Assembly: GCA_035222895.1 (NCBI GenBank) | Contig: JAVYIG010000035.1 | Location: 310,001-374,000, forward strand | Direction: 5' to 3' | Source of the DNA: Strongylocentrotus droebachiensis | Taxonomy: Eukaryota > Echinodermata > Echinoidea > Camarodonta > Strongylocentrotidae | DNA: 64,000 nucleotides | Made by a program: the position numbers and the translations under genes | The notes under the pieces: generated by a model | What the model saw: only the letters and a program-made list of their open reading frames with translations | Told to the model about the DNA's origin: nothing | Database searches by the model: none | Part shown: one piece after another, positions 21,601 through 36,409 of the stretch | Position numbering within the stretch: position 1 is the first letter of the stretch | Layout: each line of letters opens with the position of its first letter

Positions 21601-24600
21601 AAATTAATTTTAGAAATAAAATACATTTGTTTTTCCTTGACATGAATTCAAAACATGTTCATTACATAGATTGTACAATTGATGAAAACAAAAATGAAAT
21701 AATTTGTAACATAAAACAAATTACCTCATCCAACCAAACACACTACTACCCCCCCCCCCCCCTCCCAACCATGCGACAAAAACACCACCCGACCACACTT
21801 CCACTACACACTGTTCCTAGCCTCCTCAGAATAACCCAAATACATATGTTATCTCTTAACTGCCCTATCTCTCTCTCTCTCTCTCTCCCACAAACACACA
21901 CAAACACTCCTCTCTCCTTCTCTCTATCTCTCTCCCACATACACACACAAACACTCCTCTCTCCCCCTCTCTATCTCTCTCTCCCACAAACACACACACA
22001 CACACACTCTCTTTCTCTCTCTCTATCTCTCTCCCACATACACACACAAACACTCCTCTCTCCCTCTCTCTATCTCTCTCCCACATACACACACAAACAC
22101 TCCTCTCTCCCTCTCTCTATCTCTCTCTCCCACAAACACACACACACACACTCTCTCTCTCTATCTATCTCTCTCCCACATACACACACACACAAACACT
22201 CCTCTCTCCCTCTCTCTATCTCTCTCCCACATACACACACAAACACTCCTCTCTCCCTCTCTCTATCTCTTTCTCCAACAAACACACACACACACACTCT
22301 CTCTCTCTCTCTCTATCTCACTCTCTTTCTTTAACTCTCTCTCTGTCTCTCTTTTTTTTCTTCTCTCTCTCCATACCCTGTGTAGCTTTTCGACTTTCTG
22401 TTTCCTATGAATAGCTAGGACAAATAATTCTTACTTGGGATCCTTGAAATTGAAAGTGGAAACTACATTCAGTTTTAATTCACTAATGGATTAGTAATGA
22501 CAAAATACAATATATATTTCGAATCTTCACGACCGATTAGAAATAATTGTTCAATAATTCATATTCAGGTAATACACCGACTGCAGTATACTGTAACGTG
22601 ATATACAATCATACTTAGAATTACCGTGGTGCATAAAGATAGAATTAAATTGAAATGAATTGAAGTCGAGATATACGGGAAAAGGGAGGATGTCATTTAT
22701 TGCGTGCGGTTATTGATGCAACTATGTGCGCAGACGCAAGGCGTTTCTTGGCGCTGAAGATTTTACTTACTTGTAACAGGGAGGTGATAGGGAAGGAGTG
22801 GAATGAAGCCGCTCTCTATTTACCCCATGCTCCAAGCCGCCGAAAAGTTATGCGTTAATCTGCAACTGTTGACCAGGTGGTAAGATAAAAGATCGCATGA
22901 AATTTCAGGATTTAGAATTCCTACATCAGAAAATGGTATCTCAGCAAATGTTCGCTGTCTCTTTCAATGATTTCTCATCAATTTTTGAATGTGTAATGGG
23001 TTGAACAATTGAACGCAAACTTTTGCAATTTCATACCTTTTTTTTCCAATCGCAGAAATACAAAAATAAACACGAAAACACGCATTAGCAAACTTATAGT
23101 TACTAACTTACAAGCTCATGCATTCTTAGCGCGGTCAGGTAAAACAAACGAACCAACCATCTCTGATTAATTTAATACTAAAGTTGCCTCGAATGTCATA
23201 GCTGAGAAGATGAAGAACACTTAAGATTACTAATTTACTAAATTACCTAATTTACCCAGATAAAGTAACTTTTTTAAAGAAACGACATGTCGGAGAGGTA
23301 CCTTGATCAATCATGGATATGTTATTTACCACAATGCAAAATCTGCCTGCTATCATTCTCAGTTTGCATTCCAAAAGAGAATTAGATTCAGTTAGCCATC
23401 CTATTGTCTTACAAATATTGGCCTTTTAAGAATTTCGGTTCTAACTTTATAAATCAAATTAAGGTGCTTTATACAGAAAGCTATACCATTAACCAAGGAT
23501 CATCTACAGGTTCTTTTACCAGTTAAGAGATAAAAGTGACCCCATATCCCGTCAATTAAAAAAAAATACTTCCCAGTAGTTACGATCAGAGATCATGAAG
23601 AAATTAAACTTATATTGTTTGCTTATCATGTTACACTTTTTATCTCTGACATTGGTTGTTAAAAAAATAATCTAACACATCCGGCTTAATTTGTTAATGT
23701 GATTATCTCTTGATATAAATTTAAGGAAATATAAGGCAATGTAGGTAGGCTCACTCAGACAAAACGAAAGTAACTATTTGGTCCATTTAATTGAACTAGA
23801 ACCTTGCATGTATCATATATTTCATTTTTAATAGATACGACGCAATATAATTGAAGTAAAAAAAAAAATGATATGAATATGGGGAAAATCCATTTATTGT
23901 CTTTAAAAAGGTAATATTCAAATAGTGTGATAAAAGATAAACTTGAGTTCTGGTAATGCGATGCATTGTGAAAGAAAAGATGTGGAATGGATCAAAAAAG
24001 TTAATCATATAGCATGTAAGTAATGGTGTGTAATGCAAGTTTCTGGAGTCATCAAAATCATCATAAATTTGGCAGAGACTTGGTAGAGTAACAATCACTT
24101 ACACAGAAAGATGTATATGGGACAACACACATGGTGTCGGGGCTAGTACTACCCTGATTTCCTTATCTTTCTATGCTCATTACTCAGCCAGTATACACTT
24201 TCTTCCAAAATTGTTTGGCACATGACATTTATTTGTATTCTTGAACATTCAGTGTAAGTTTCGTTAGATTCTGTGAGAATTTTTTTTCTTTTTTTACCAG
24301 AACTCAAGTTTATCTTTAAATCGTAGGGTATTTCTAATTCTGTTTATCTTGCTATCGTGTTACCTACGCCTCCAGGAGTGATAAAGGGATCATTACCCGT
24401 TTCTGTATTAGTTTGTAGGGGGCGGTCCTGACATAGCCAAAGAGGGTAATATAAATGAGGGTAGTGGATTAAAAATAAAATGCATAAAGTCAGTGATACA
24501 AGCCCCAACACGTGAAATATGTTACAAGATACTTTGCTTCCAAAGAACTAAGGCTGGAAAAGTATTTTGTCTAATGGTATAAGGTTCTTTCGATAAACAT

Positions 24601-27600
24601 TTAGTTTAATTTGTAATCATGATGTTGACGCTCTACACAAGCGAAGCTACCAATCCAGACCAAAGAACAGCTGCAACATATCTTTCAACAAAAAAACTTA
24701 TGTTATCACAATCAGACATTTACAATTGAATCTTGGCATCCCCCCCCCCCCCCCCCCCCCAAATAAAGGAAGCCTATATCATCCAAACTGGGCGCTTCGA
24801 TGATACGAAGGCGATTAAAGCAATGCCACTTCCGGATTCACATAACTACGTATAAACACACGATAACTGATCGATGGCAGCCATATTATCATCACTTTTA
24901 ATGATTAAGTATCCATAAAATGAGTGAATTCAGACCAGACAGTAACTTTGATCTGCAGTATATATCGTCTGAATTCATTAACGCTGATATTGATGATATC
25001 AATGGGCAAGCTTTCAATTAATTAATTCTGAATTAAAAATACGTGTTTACATTCAAACGACGTAATGCCCCCCTCCACCCTTCCATCACTCTGGGATCGG
25101 AGGGACTGCATTCATGTTCCCAAAATCTCCGGTAAAGGGGAACTTTTCGGGCGACAAAGTCCCGCCCAAGATTTGTCTAATTGTAAAAAAAAGGGGGTGT
25201 ATTTGACTTTTCCACCGGAGATTTCTCTAAAAAGGGGGTGTTTTTTCTCTTTCTCTCTCTCTTTGGGTTCCTGAGAAATTTAAAAAGGTTATAAACTATT
25301 AAAAAGGTGGTGTTTTTGTCTCTCTCTCTCTCTCTCTCTCCCTCTCTGTGGACTCCTGGGCAATTTTAAAAATGTTGGCACTCCTGAGATAGGGGGTGCT
25401 TTCAAAGGGAGGGAACAAGCATACGCGTACCCTAAATAACACTGAGTGGGGAGAGGGGGGCCGGGCGTAATGTACCATCGCAATTTTGAGAACTTGCTTA
25501 TCAAACTAGACGGCAGAGATTGGAATTGGAAGCCGGTGGAGAAGACGAGTGTTAGGAGGCTAAAAAGGCTAAAATAGGTATTAATATTGACAACAAAGAG
25601 TGTTGGGAAATTTGTTTCAATTAGCCTTCACTGACCAATATACGACAAACACTGCGCGATGTTTGATTTGATGTGATTTTGTTGATCAGTGTGATTTGAG
25701 CACGAATGATGACCTGCAATAGCGATCGCAATATAGTGTTGTTAAATTAAGTGATCTGCCGCGAAGCATGGCAGAGCACCTATTGATTTCGTCAGAATCT
25801 TCTTTTTTTCCCCGATTCTTTCTGAATGAATTTTGTGTTGTGAGTATCTCATGTACATGAAACTCTCATGGCATGTGGCATTATGTAAGGTTATTGTGCC
25901 TAACCAAGAGATTTTGTTTTTACCGATGCGTGACGTCATCTATGAGCCATTTTGTTAATTTCTGATATTGGCCATATTTCATTCATACATTGTCATTTTT
26001 TAATGATTAAGTATAAACAAAAATCTTAAATATTTTTTTCTCGATTTCTGAGGTCATTAGCTTTCCATTGATATAATTATTTGGATAGAATCGCTGCTTT
26101 AAGCTATTACTCAAACAAAACATTAGAAGACGAAAGCCATATTCTCAAAGTCTGAAGGGAATGGGACGGAGGTTTTTGATAAATGATGAATACCGGAGTG
26201 TTAATACAGATTTGATTCAAGTAACATTTATCTTCAAATATTTACAAACTGTTTATATCTTGTAGTTTATGTTACTGTGCTCCCAAAATTGTTCACATCG
26301 TCGTTTCCTTATTTTCTTGTAACCATGATTTTTTTTTTCCATTTTATATTTCATACTTTGGTGTATATACGGATTCAGCTCTTACCTAGCACAAGTGGAG
26401 AGCCACAGTGTTACCAAACACGCCTAGGTAAGATGGCTTCTATATCTCAATATGAATGAATGTTGAGGAAAAGTGTATGCGAGATGAGAGACCAAAAGCT
26501 TCAGACTGTCGAAAGTTACGGTCTCTTAGAGGTTGAGTTGGATCTTTTAGTAATGTTCAGAGTGTAAGTGAATCAAATATTTGAGGGGCGGGGCAATGAA
26601 TAGGTTTCAACCGTTTCCAGAAGACGGTGGAGTGACAGGGGGTATACATGATTGAAACCCTTGACATTTTCATGGCTCTCCCCCATGAAAACCGGGATGC
26701 CCCTGCTGATAAATATTTAGGAAAAAAACTCCTAAGAATATCCTATAAGTAAAAGTACCTTGTTTATTGTGACTCAATACGTGGACTTTTATGACCTAAT
26801 TTGCCTACGATGACAATGGAAGATTAAACCATTGTGCATGCCTTGTTCCCCAGAGAAACTTTTGCTGCACTCACTTGTTGTTAATGTAGTATTGTACCTA
26901 TCGCATATTCATTCTTTGGTGGGGGGGGGGGGGTCCCTTTTCTTTCTTTTCTTTCGAAATAGCATCTTATACAATGTGAATGTATACTGTAGGCAATCAC
27001 TATTTTGTTATGTTTGATTTGCTGCAAAGATACCGCAGACAATCCATGCGATCCAACATTCCCTGCATGTCCAGAAGGCTCACTGAACACCACCCAGGTC
27101 ACCAATGCTACCGTGACGGTCAACTCAGATGACGGGAATGGAGGGACTAATACATCGACTGTGGATGCCACGGAGGCAGCTAACAGCATTGTTCACTGTA
27201 ACACCTATACGTGTTGGAGTCTGGCCTATATCCTAGTAGCTGACTACTCTACCCAGTACTGCTTGGGGTTTGCACCAGGCCAAGGTGATGCGATGGACGT
27301 TGGATACATCTTTATCGATGCAGTCGTGTCTGTAGAATACACAGGTGATGTATACAATCGTAAACATAAGTGCATGGGTTGTTTGATGTAAGCGTTTCTT
27401 GATTGCCTAGCCAATCTTATTAACTAATCTACTCAGTTCTTCTTGATTGTTAAACCAAGGCAAAGCTATGTTGGTGGACGTTGGAAAGTCTTTATCGATG
27501 CAGTCGTGTCTGTAGAATAAACAGGTAATGTATTCATTTATAAAATTAAGTGCATGGGTTTGTTGATGTAAGGCCTTTTTTTAATGGGGATGACCTTTAT

Positions 27601-30600
27601 AGCCTTTTAAGCTAACGAACGTGTTTGTTGCGTATGAATACTAGCCTTCATATATAATGGAAAGTAAAATTTAAGTTTTTTGCCCGATATGAATGTAGCA
27701 GGTAGGCCTTTAATTAAACAAAACTTATCAATAGCACTACACTTACGGCTACTTGTTCTACCATTGATGTTGATGTCATTACTCTTATTATTGTAATATT
27801 GTACTTGATCACATTATCATTATTAGTATCCATATCTTTGTGGTTATAATAACTAATACTGCTACTATCATTAACAATACTGTTATTAGTGTGATAATCA
27901 TCATCATCATCATCATCATTTTATTACATTTGATCATAATCTTTCATCGTGACTAAAAATGCGTATCTTGGAATTTGTCGACTTCAGCTACCTGGCCCGC
28001 CTTTTCGTTAACCCACACCTATTTGAAAAAGCCTAGCGAAGTCCGCGTATGGAATGTACAGTTTCGTAGGATATTGGAGGTGAAAGAGATGAGGTTTGAC
28101 AAATCTTGATTCATCGAGTTAATTCAAATTTATGGTTAATAACTTAGGAATAGAAGCTAGGACAATACTCCTCCGTGATAGAGTTATAGACAACACAACG
28201 AAACGAAATATGCGTAATTTACAGGTTCTATCTTCATATTATTTATCGGTGCTCTTTATTGATGTACATACAGGAGGTTCAGGAAGATCTCTGTTCAAAG
28301 CAAGCTTCGACGGATATTTTGTTTGGTCTAAGTATGAGGGTAACCCCCGCTGCACTGTCTTTGGCATCGATAACACGCCGACTTTACTCACATATCCACC
28401 AGATGGATCTAGGCTATCGACATTTTCTGACTGCACGTCATCTTCAGACTCACCAGCCAATGAACCCACCACGAGTGTACCGTTAGAAACGACTTCTCCA
28501 TCCCTCACCTCCTCATCTTCGCCTCCATCCGACCACACCTTGACCGCATCAGTGAGTTCTCCTCCAGATATCACTGCAGTGTCTACACATACATTTACAT
28601 CTTCTACACCTGGTCTAAATGCTTCATCTACACAGCAGACTGAGGTAACATCTCTCAAGAGCCACGCTACTATGACAAAAGTGCTTTAATTAGGGAAGAG
28701 TCGTGAGTCCCTACTCTAAGCACGACAGCATAATGCTAGGAGTCCACTGGGCCAGACCAGTTGGTGCCAGTTCGCGCCAAAGATTATGTGTTTGGCGCGT
28801 AGTGGCTCGCTGTGGCGTCGAATTAATGTCCGCTCGGCATGTATCGCCAAGTGGAATAAACTGGACGCCATATGGCGTGCGCCAAATGCCACCCGGCTTG
28901 CTCCAAAATGTTTCGCCAGTTTGCGCCAGTTCGCGCCATTACACGGCCATTTGATTCCAAAATTCACCCTGTTGGCGCCATTCGCGCCAATAGACGGCTA
29001 CTTTGCGCCACTTGGTGATTAGTTTGTGCCAAAGGTCGCCAAATTGGTTTGAACTTGCCGCCGCTTGGCGCTACTTGCCGACTATATAAATACCGGCCAT
29101 CGGCTACCTGGTTCAGACCCTCCTCAGCTGCAGTATGAACAACATCTCTACTAAATATTTTCAATTTTGATAATGTTGGAGTGATGATGCTGCTCCATTA
29201 GAAGATGATGAGAGATGCTAAGGTGGCCACTGCCTATTTGGCCATGTGGCGCGAAATCTCATTGGCGCAACTTGGCGCGCGCCATTACATTCCAGTGGAT
29301 CCCAATAGGCGGATTGTTTGCGCCAAAGGGCGATATGTTCGCGCCATTTGATGCCACTTGGCGGACACTTGGCGCTGATTGCTCGATGCAAGTGGCGCGA
29401 CGAAATATTCAAAAATTTTGAAATTTTCTTGCCGCCACATTCAAATTTGGTGCCGTTACGGGCCACCACGAGCCAGTTGGGAGGCAGTTTGAGCCACTAA
29501 ACGCCACTAGGCACCTTATTGGCGACACTAGGCGCCACAGAAAATTGGCACCAACTGGCGCTGGCCCAGTGGACTCCTAGCATCACATGCAGAAGAATTG
29601 ATTTGTAGCACGAAGCGCGTACAGGTCCATATCCATTCAAAAATAACACCAAACCATTTCACATGTAACATCATCATCTGGCCTGCCCTCCCCTTCTTTT
29701 TGTTAAAGCATGCACATTCCCTGAGATTTATGCGGTGTCTCTTCCAATTCGGGAGACTTCATATTTCTTCTTTAATTTTAAGTAAGTCACATATTAATAA
29801 TTTTGAAATAAATACTAGGAAATTTAACAATCATTAAATCCATGTTTTATGTGTTAATATATGACAGGGGGTTCTGTCAAAAGCATGCATAGTCCATGTG
29901 CATTATGATGATATCCATTGAAAACAATAGAAAGGTTTCGAGAAAAAGAAATTGTTGTTAGTTCTGTAACGCTCTGCATTCTCGCTCTCGTGTAAAAATT
30001 ATACTTTCAAGAAAAAGACTGACACATTTTCGCAAATTCTTTAAAAGCGATTATAGCATTTTGTGCCTTTTTTATTTTGTTATGTTATATACACGCAGCA
30101 ATCTCCTCCAGCCGAGCGTACTACAGAAGTAAGTCAGAGAAAAATTGTCTTGGTAGTATTGAAGGTCTTTGGTATAGGTCAAAGGGATTACATCGTCTTT
30201 TTATATTATCTCCGAAATAGAGAACTCTTAAAAATGAATGCTTTGGTGATCATTGACGAAGATGCATTAATGTTATACATTTGGGGGGTATTTATAGCTG
30301 TAATGGATAAGATGTACAGGTTATGGTTAATTCTTTTAAATTCGTAAGAGAAAATTAGCAAATTAATTAAAGGCTCAACATTGAATCTAATATACAGACA
30401 AGGTCATTACAACAAAAACATCATGATGGATGAGATCTAGTTAGAAATATTGTGTTTGAAACTGGTTTCTGGAAATCCTGAAGGATTATAATAAGCGAAA
30501 GGATACCCGTTATCCAATTAGACTCATGGACGTCTAATTGGAAAAGAGAAATGTAAAGCGACCTGTATGGGTAGCAGTTCCATACATTGAACCAAGTTAA

Positions 30601-33600
30601 CATCTTCTCTAGATAACGAAATTACTTTACCTATATTAAAAATATAAAAAATCTACAACATTTGTACCAATATAAATGTGGCGTGGTTTTCAATCCAAGG
30701 TTTATGGTTCTAATTCCAGCCCGGCACTGACCTCTTTGGCAAGACATTAATCCACATTTGCCCTTCTTCACCCTGGTGAAAATAGGTCCCCGGAAATCAC
30801 TTGGGTGATGGTAAGAGGAGGGCCCTCGGAATGAACAGTGTCGATGCTGATGCCGCTGTGTCTGTAAATAAATATGAATATATGTTTAATAATAATATTC
30901 GGCTTTTATATAGCGCCTAATATCAAAATCAACGATGTTTCTAAGCGCTTTACAGATATAATATTACCGCTGTCAATTTAGGATAATATAACAAGATAAT
31001 TTTTGCGAGTTATTTTGAGATCCTGGGAATGCGAGAAAAAAAAGAAAAAGATATGTGTTATACACCATACATCCCTACCTTATGTATTTCTTTAACTAGA
31101 TTGAGCATTAAAGCTTCCGTTGCTCTCTTCGTCTTTTGCCACAAGTGTGTCATTTTGCACAAAACAATATGGGATCAAATAAATTGAATGATTGTTCTTT
31201 GCAACCCAATGGCTTTGCAAAAGTACCCGTTTCCGGTCTTGATTAACTCTATGATGAGTTTTTTCCCACCGGTACAGAGTATATCTTGCACTGTAAACAT
31301 TTACTCTTAATAACTATGAAGCGTTTGGTATATCAATCCCACGATAAAGACATTGTGGCACAGGGATATCATTTGTGTAGCATGTAAAGAGTTAATAGCC
31401 GGTTAATTCTTGATGTTCTCATTACTTTCCTGCACATTATGTAACCGAGAATGGTCTGCTAGATGAATCTCAGATATTATAATAACAATATTAATAATAA
31501 TAATTACAACAACAATGATAAAAGTGGGTTGTGCATAGCACCCATGTCTGCTATACTTGACCTCCCTGACGCTTCACAACTAGAAAATCATTAGAAGATA
31601 GAGAACATAGCGCGTACCATATTTCATGCGAAATCCAGTTGAGCGTGATAACTTTGCTAAGATATATACCCCATCCCACTTTCAACAATCATGAAGGCTA
31701 TATATATAAAGGAATTATTTATATTGGTTATATTAAAAGATATCAGATTTCTTAGCCAAAGGAAATTAAAAGGTACTTCACCAAGAGAGAAACCAGGAAT
31801 CGACTCGGATTTGTATGTAACTTAAAAGTCCGTAAATTTATCACAACACTATTAGTTTTCAACTTTTTCAAACGATCTCGTATACACCGCATTTTAGAGT
31901 GTTGTGTCAGAAACTGTAAAATCATAATATATCATAATAATGGCGTCCATCTGTTTGATATAGGATAATCTTCAGCTTCTTCTGAACATCATAGAGCAGA
32001 AGGTCTTAGATATTGGAATGAATCTCAGTACAGGACAATCAATCGAAGTCAATAGTAAGTTGATCATAATTGTATTTTTGTGCCTAAAGATAAAGAAAGC
32101 AGGAACTCTAGAATTAGGAGGTTGGGATTTGCCATAATCTTGGGGGTGTTATTAACATGCAGGGTGCATCAAAAAAAGAAAATGCATCGATATTTTAATT
32201 GCGAAAATCTCAAAACGTGTTTTTGTCAATGAAACTTTCGAAGGAATGATTTATTAGTATTTTTAAACCTTCATGTAAAGTCCCTGTGATCTACGCAAAA
32301 CTGCCTAGTTTTCGCGTGAATGCATGTCTTATAAAGAGTTGATATCAATGGCAACTTATTTAGGATTGATATCAATGGCAACTATGTACTATAAAAACAA
32401 AAAAACTGCAAATTGGCGATTGATTAGAGGACTTTCGATTGATTTGGATCAGTCGCAACTCTTTATAAGACGGGGCGCTAGAAAATTTCAATGTTATTTA
32501 TTAAGAAAGTGCATTCAAAAGCATCGTTTACAATAAGCATATTATTGTTTCTCAAGATTTTATGGCAAGCTCACAAGTTGAATGTAAGGAACCAGCTCTT
32601 GTTTTATACATGTAAACATATCAATTGTAATAAAGGTCATTATAATTATTGTAGAATTAAAAAATGTTCAATTTGTATTTAATGAGATTTATGTACAAAT
32701 TCATTCTTAATTGTAATATATTTTTGGCATGTTGTTGATGTTATACACTACCAATTGAAACTTTAAATGAAATCTGAATCTAAATCTGAACTGCGATCTT
32801 AATCATAAAAGGGATGTTTACGGATTTTTACAATCTCTACTATATAAAAAAGTGATGGATTCGGTAAATTTTACTGAGATAATCAGATAATGTTAATCAG
32901 CTTCTCAACATCCCTCAAGAGTTTCCATTCTTTTAATATGTTTTCTTCGTAATATATCATATTTGATGGGGGAGCTTGCTCAGTTATTTTATCTTCAAGT
33001 TTCATACCATTATATATAGCTACACATTTTGTGTTCTTTTGCTACTTTTTTAAAAATCTTCATTCATTCTGTTTTCCGTTCCCATAATACTGTTTCGTCT
33101 TTTCCAATTATTTTCCTTTATTCAACCACTTCTCTTTCTCCAAATTATATCTATTTCTGCTACCTGGCAACACTTTCACGCTAGATATCTATGTATACCG
33201 ATCTGTAATCGAAGATTTGTGTGCTACTGAATGGATGGACACCAGCCTGAACGGAAATAACTTTTCTTTGCCCGCAAACTATTTCTGTGAAAGGAATGAC
33301 CAATCCAAAGGTAGGGAGTCATGAAGACATTCAATTAGTGTCATTAGTGCTCTTCCCACTTGACGTTCATACACTATTCAGTTATCAATCCCTGCGCACA
33401 CCCTCATTTTCGCTCACCCAACCCACCCACACCTGTAGAGATGAGTTCAGTGTCAATAGTTATACAAAAAGGAATGCATACACTGTCAATGATGATAACA
33501 GTTACATCTGTCTACCGCTCATGCCTAATGCCTAGGTCACATTTGCTCTACGGCTAGGATACGGCGGCCGTAGGCAACCGAAATCGAGAGATACCTGCGG

Positions 33601-36377
33601 CGGCCGCAGAGAATCTGCGGTTGTCTCAGGGTCACCCTAGCTAGGGCGTATCTCTATCGTTACAGGCCGTACAGGTCGCCGTAGGATTATAACGCGGAGT
33701 TATAACTATTTTAATTTCTAGATTCGCCGTAGCAATAAGACAATAAGACACACCGTAGCCATGCCGTAGAGTGCTTCCACGGCGACAATACGTCGGGTGT
33801 ACGGGTGCATTGTGGCTACCTTGCGTCTGCCTTAGTATTTGTCAAGAACGTATGGCCGCCGCAGGGACGCCCTAAAACGACCGTGCGTCTTCGCCTGAAA
33901 GGCCGTACGGCAGCCGTAGGTTTTCTGTCTCCAAGAAATTCAAAATACGCCGTGCCGCTACCCTAACATATGTGACTGCTACCGTATGTGACCGTGGTAA
34001 TGCTGCGGCGGCCTTATAATTACTATTGGCCGTAGATATTTTAGACCCCACCACCGCCGCGGCAAATGTGACTAATGCCTATCCTAAAAAATAACGAATA
34101 TTATAAAATTCTAGGAAGAAGATATGATTACCTTGTTACGATTTGAGTGAACTTAAATGGATTATAAATGGATTCTACACCCTCTGCAGATAGAAATGAC
34201 CAGCTGCCTGTCACTATAGGGATTGTTACGTCCGCACGTCTTGCTGACCTCCTTAATAACAAGACAGCCAACAACGCCACCACCGGCAATAATGATGTCA
34301 ACCTTCGAGTTGCAAGTAATGTCATAACGGCAACTGTATACATTGGTCACGAGTTGGTGTCTATTCCATTTAAATTTACTCTTATCCACACTACAGTGAG
34401 TACCGTGGGATCTTTAATCTATTCAATCTCGCTGAAAATAAATATGTCATGTCATGTCAACCCTTCTGTCATGCATGTCCGTACCATCGTGACTGGTACC
34501 TTAAAACCCTCATCTCGATTGAAAACAATCATTTATATCTACACATTTGCTTTGTATTTTGGTTATGTTCAGATACCTAAATATAATTTTGTTCTCCAAA
34601 ATATAACCTAGAATAATCAAGTTCATAATGGTAATCAAACATTTATAATAAAATGAATATATTTAGACAGTTCTACATGTCATTATTTTGGATTTGTTAT
34701 TTTCTAAAAATACAGGCGTTACCATGGCAACCGCAATATTTGAGTATAACTATGATCTGGGAAGACTTATATTGTTTATCAATGTCAAAAGGGTAGCTGG
34801 AAATAGATATATATATGCACTTATTTAAAATTGAATTGAAACATCAGTCATGTTAATGAATCTAATGCTTTACTATGGCTACAACCGAAGGCGTCATGTA
34901 GAAAAATGACAACAGGTAGATTTGTTTTCAGGACCCTAAAATTGGGGAAATATCACATACAATCAGATTCTACAGGAAACTCTTTATACAATTGCAGCTT
35001 GCCAGTGTACTATTAGCATTTTTTGTATCACTTTTCCTCCTACTTCACTGCAGATGATCGGTCCTAAATACTTTTCACCAACATGCAGCTTCTGGAATAT
35101 AACGACCAGGTATTATTTTGAAGGCAATAATATCATGTTATCAGAAATTATTTTCGAATATATTTTGCCTTTTATTTGATTTCTAGATGTACTTGTTACA
35201 TTAATAAATTTACATTTTTACACTTCATATAATTATCATTCGTCAATGTTTCATGAAGTGGAGATCTCTTTGTTGCTAACAGATGATAAAATACGTAGGA
35301 TAGGGCAATATAATCTCCAGAATTGTTTAGGGAATGTGGAATTGATATCATAACGTTTGATATTCTTTTTCTTCTTCATCATATGACTTGTATTTTCTTT
35401 TACAAGTTAAACAACAATAAACCCAATTTGTTAACACAAATTCAACTGATTTTTTGTTTTAACAAAAGGCAAATACAATCATGTTCTCTTCCAAAAAAAA
35501 AAAAAAATTGAAATGAAGTAAAATGTAATACGACAAAAAACGTACATTGTTTCTTTCCACATCGTTATCCTTGATTTGTTTATAAGCTAAATACAAAGAT
35601 GACTTTGTATCTGTAGAATAAACAAAATACTGCTTCAGAAAATGTAATAAAGTGTTATTTTTTTATCTAGTAATAACCCCCGAATACTAGATTATACAAT
35701 GTGCTTCTTATATTGGAGCGGAATAGATTATGACTTTATTTTTTAGAAAACGATACAGAGAAAACGAAATTCATAACTGTATCCAAACAAAATGAAGTAA
35801 AATGTTTTTATCTGGTAACATTTCTCGTTTGCTATGTTATTTAAAGCAAGTGGAGTTCTACCGGCTGTCGAGAAACCTCGACGGACAAAGTGAATATGAC
35901 GTCATGCTACTGTGATCACATGACCAGCTTTGCCATTCTCGTGAGTTTGCTGCCGAGTGAGCTGGTAAGATATAATCATGATGTATTATATTTGAGCTTA
36001 TCATTTCACAAACGTGTTTGAAATTTAACTATAATTATCCATAGTTGGTGAGCTTAATAAAAAAGCAGCTAATTAAAGAAAGATTCTGATATGTTGTGCG
36101 CTATTTGAATTAATGATTTTTATCATTATAACGTATAAATGTTATATTGGCGAGTTAATTGTGAGAATATTCATATCTTTTAATAAGAAAATAATCAAAA
36201 TGATCCCTTCAGATGCAACGATATTTCAAAAGTATGAAATATTTCCCCTTTACCTGGAATGTGCTTATCCTAAACGCTTTTTTCCCATGATAATAGTTTT
36301 TGACAGGGATACATTTTGACAAAATGAGTGAATTAGTCTTACAGATATAAAGTCCATTATATTATTTTGTCTTCGAC

Positions 36378-36409
<32 letters not shown>

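Larger units (their letters stand above)
18672..26378 (+). other. receptor intron 1, full of repeats
   Basis: 7.7 kb. 18,672-19,840 aligns with 60,138-61,250, 21,838-22,900 with 61,255-62,400, and 22,900-24,640 with 62,400-63,960, so the intron belongs to the duplicated unit. It holds L1-like relics, a hAT-like MITE and CT/CA repeats (listed separately). No additional exon was identified. Confidence 0.7.

Noticed and set aside
21552..22334. 260-codon frame with Ser/Leu and His/Thr repeats
   Set aside because: It reads through CT/CA microsatellite. The same applies to frames at 12,397-12,897, 16,630-17,502, 58,188-58,582 and 61,217-61,828.
26580..26710. Possible inverted-repeat element (AGGGGCGGGGC / GCAGGGGCATCCC)
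   Set aside because: End similarity is short and no target duplication was found.
28703..29500. Overlapping frames of 60-83 codons on both strands
   Set aside because: They lie inside the GGCGC-rich foldback element and reflect its lack of stop codons.
33287..33557. Frames following exon 7
   Set aside because: They start after a good GTAGGG donor and have no family features. Treated as intron.
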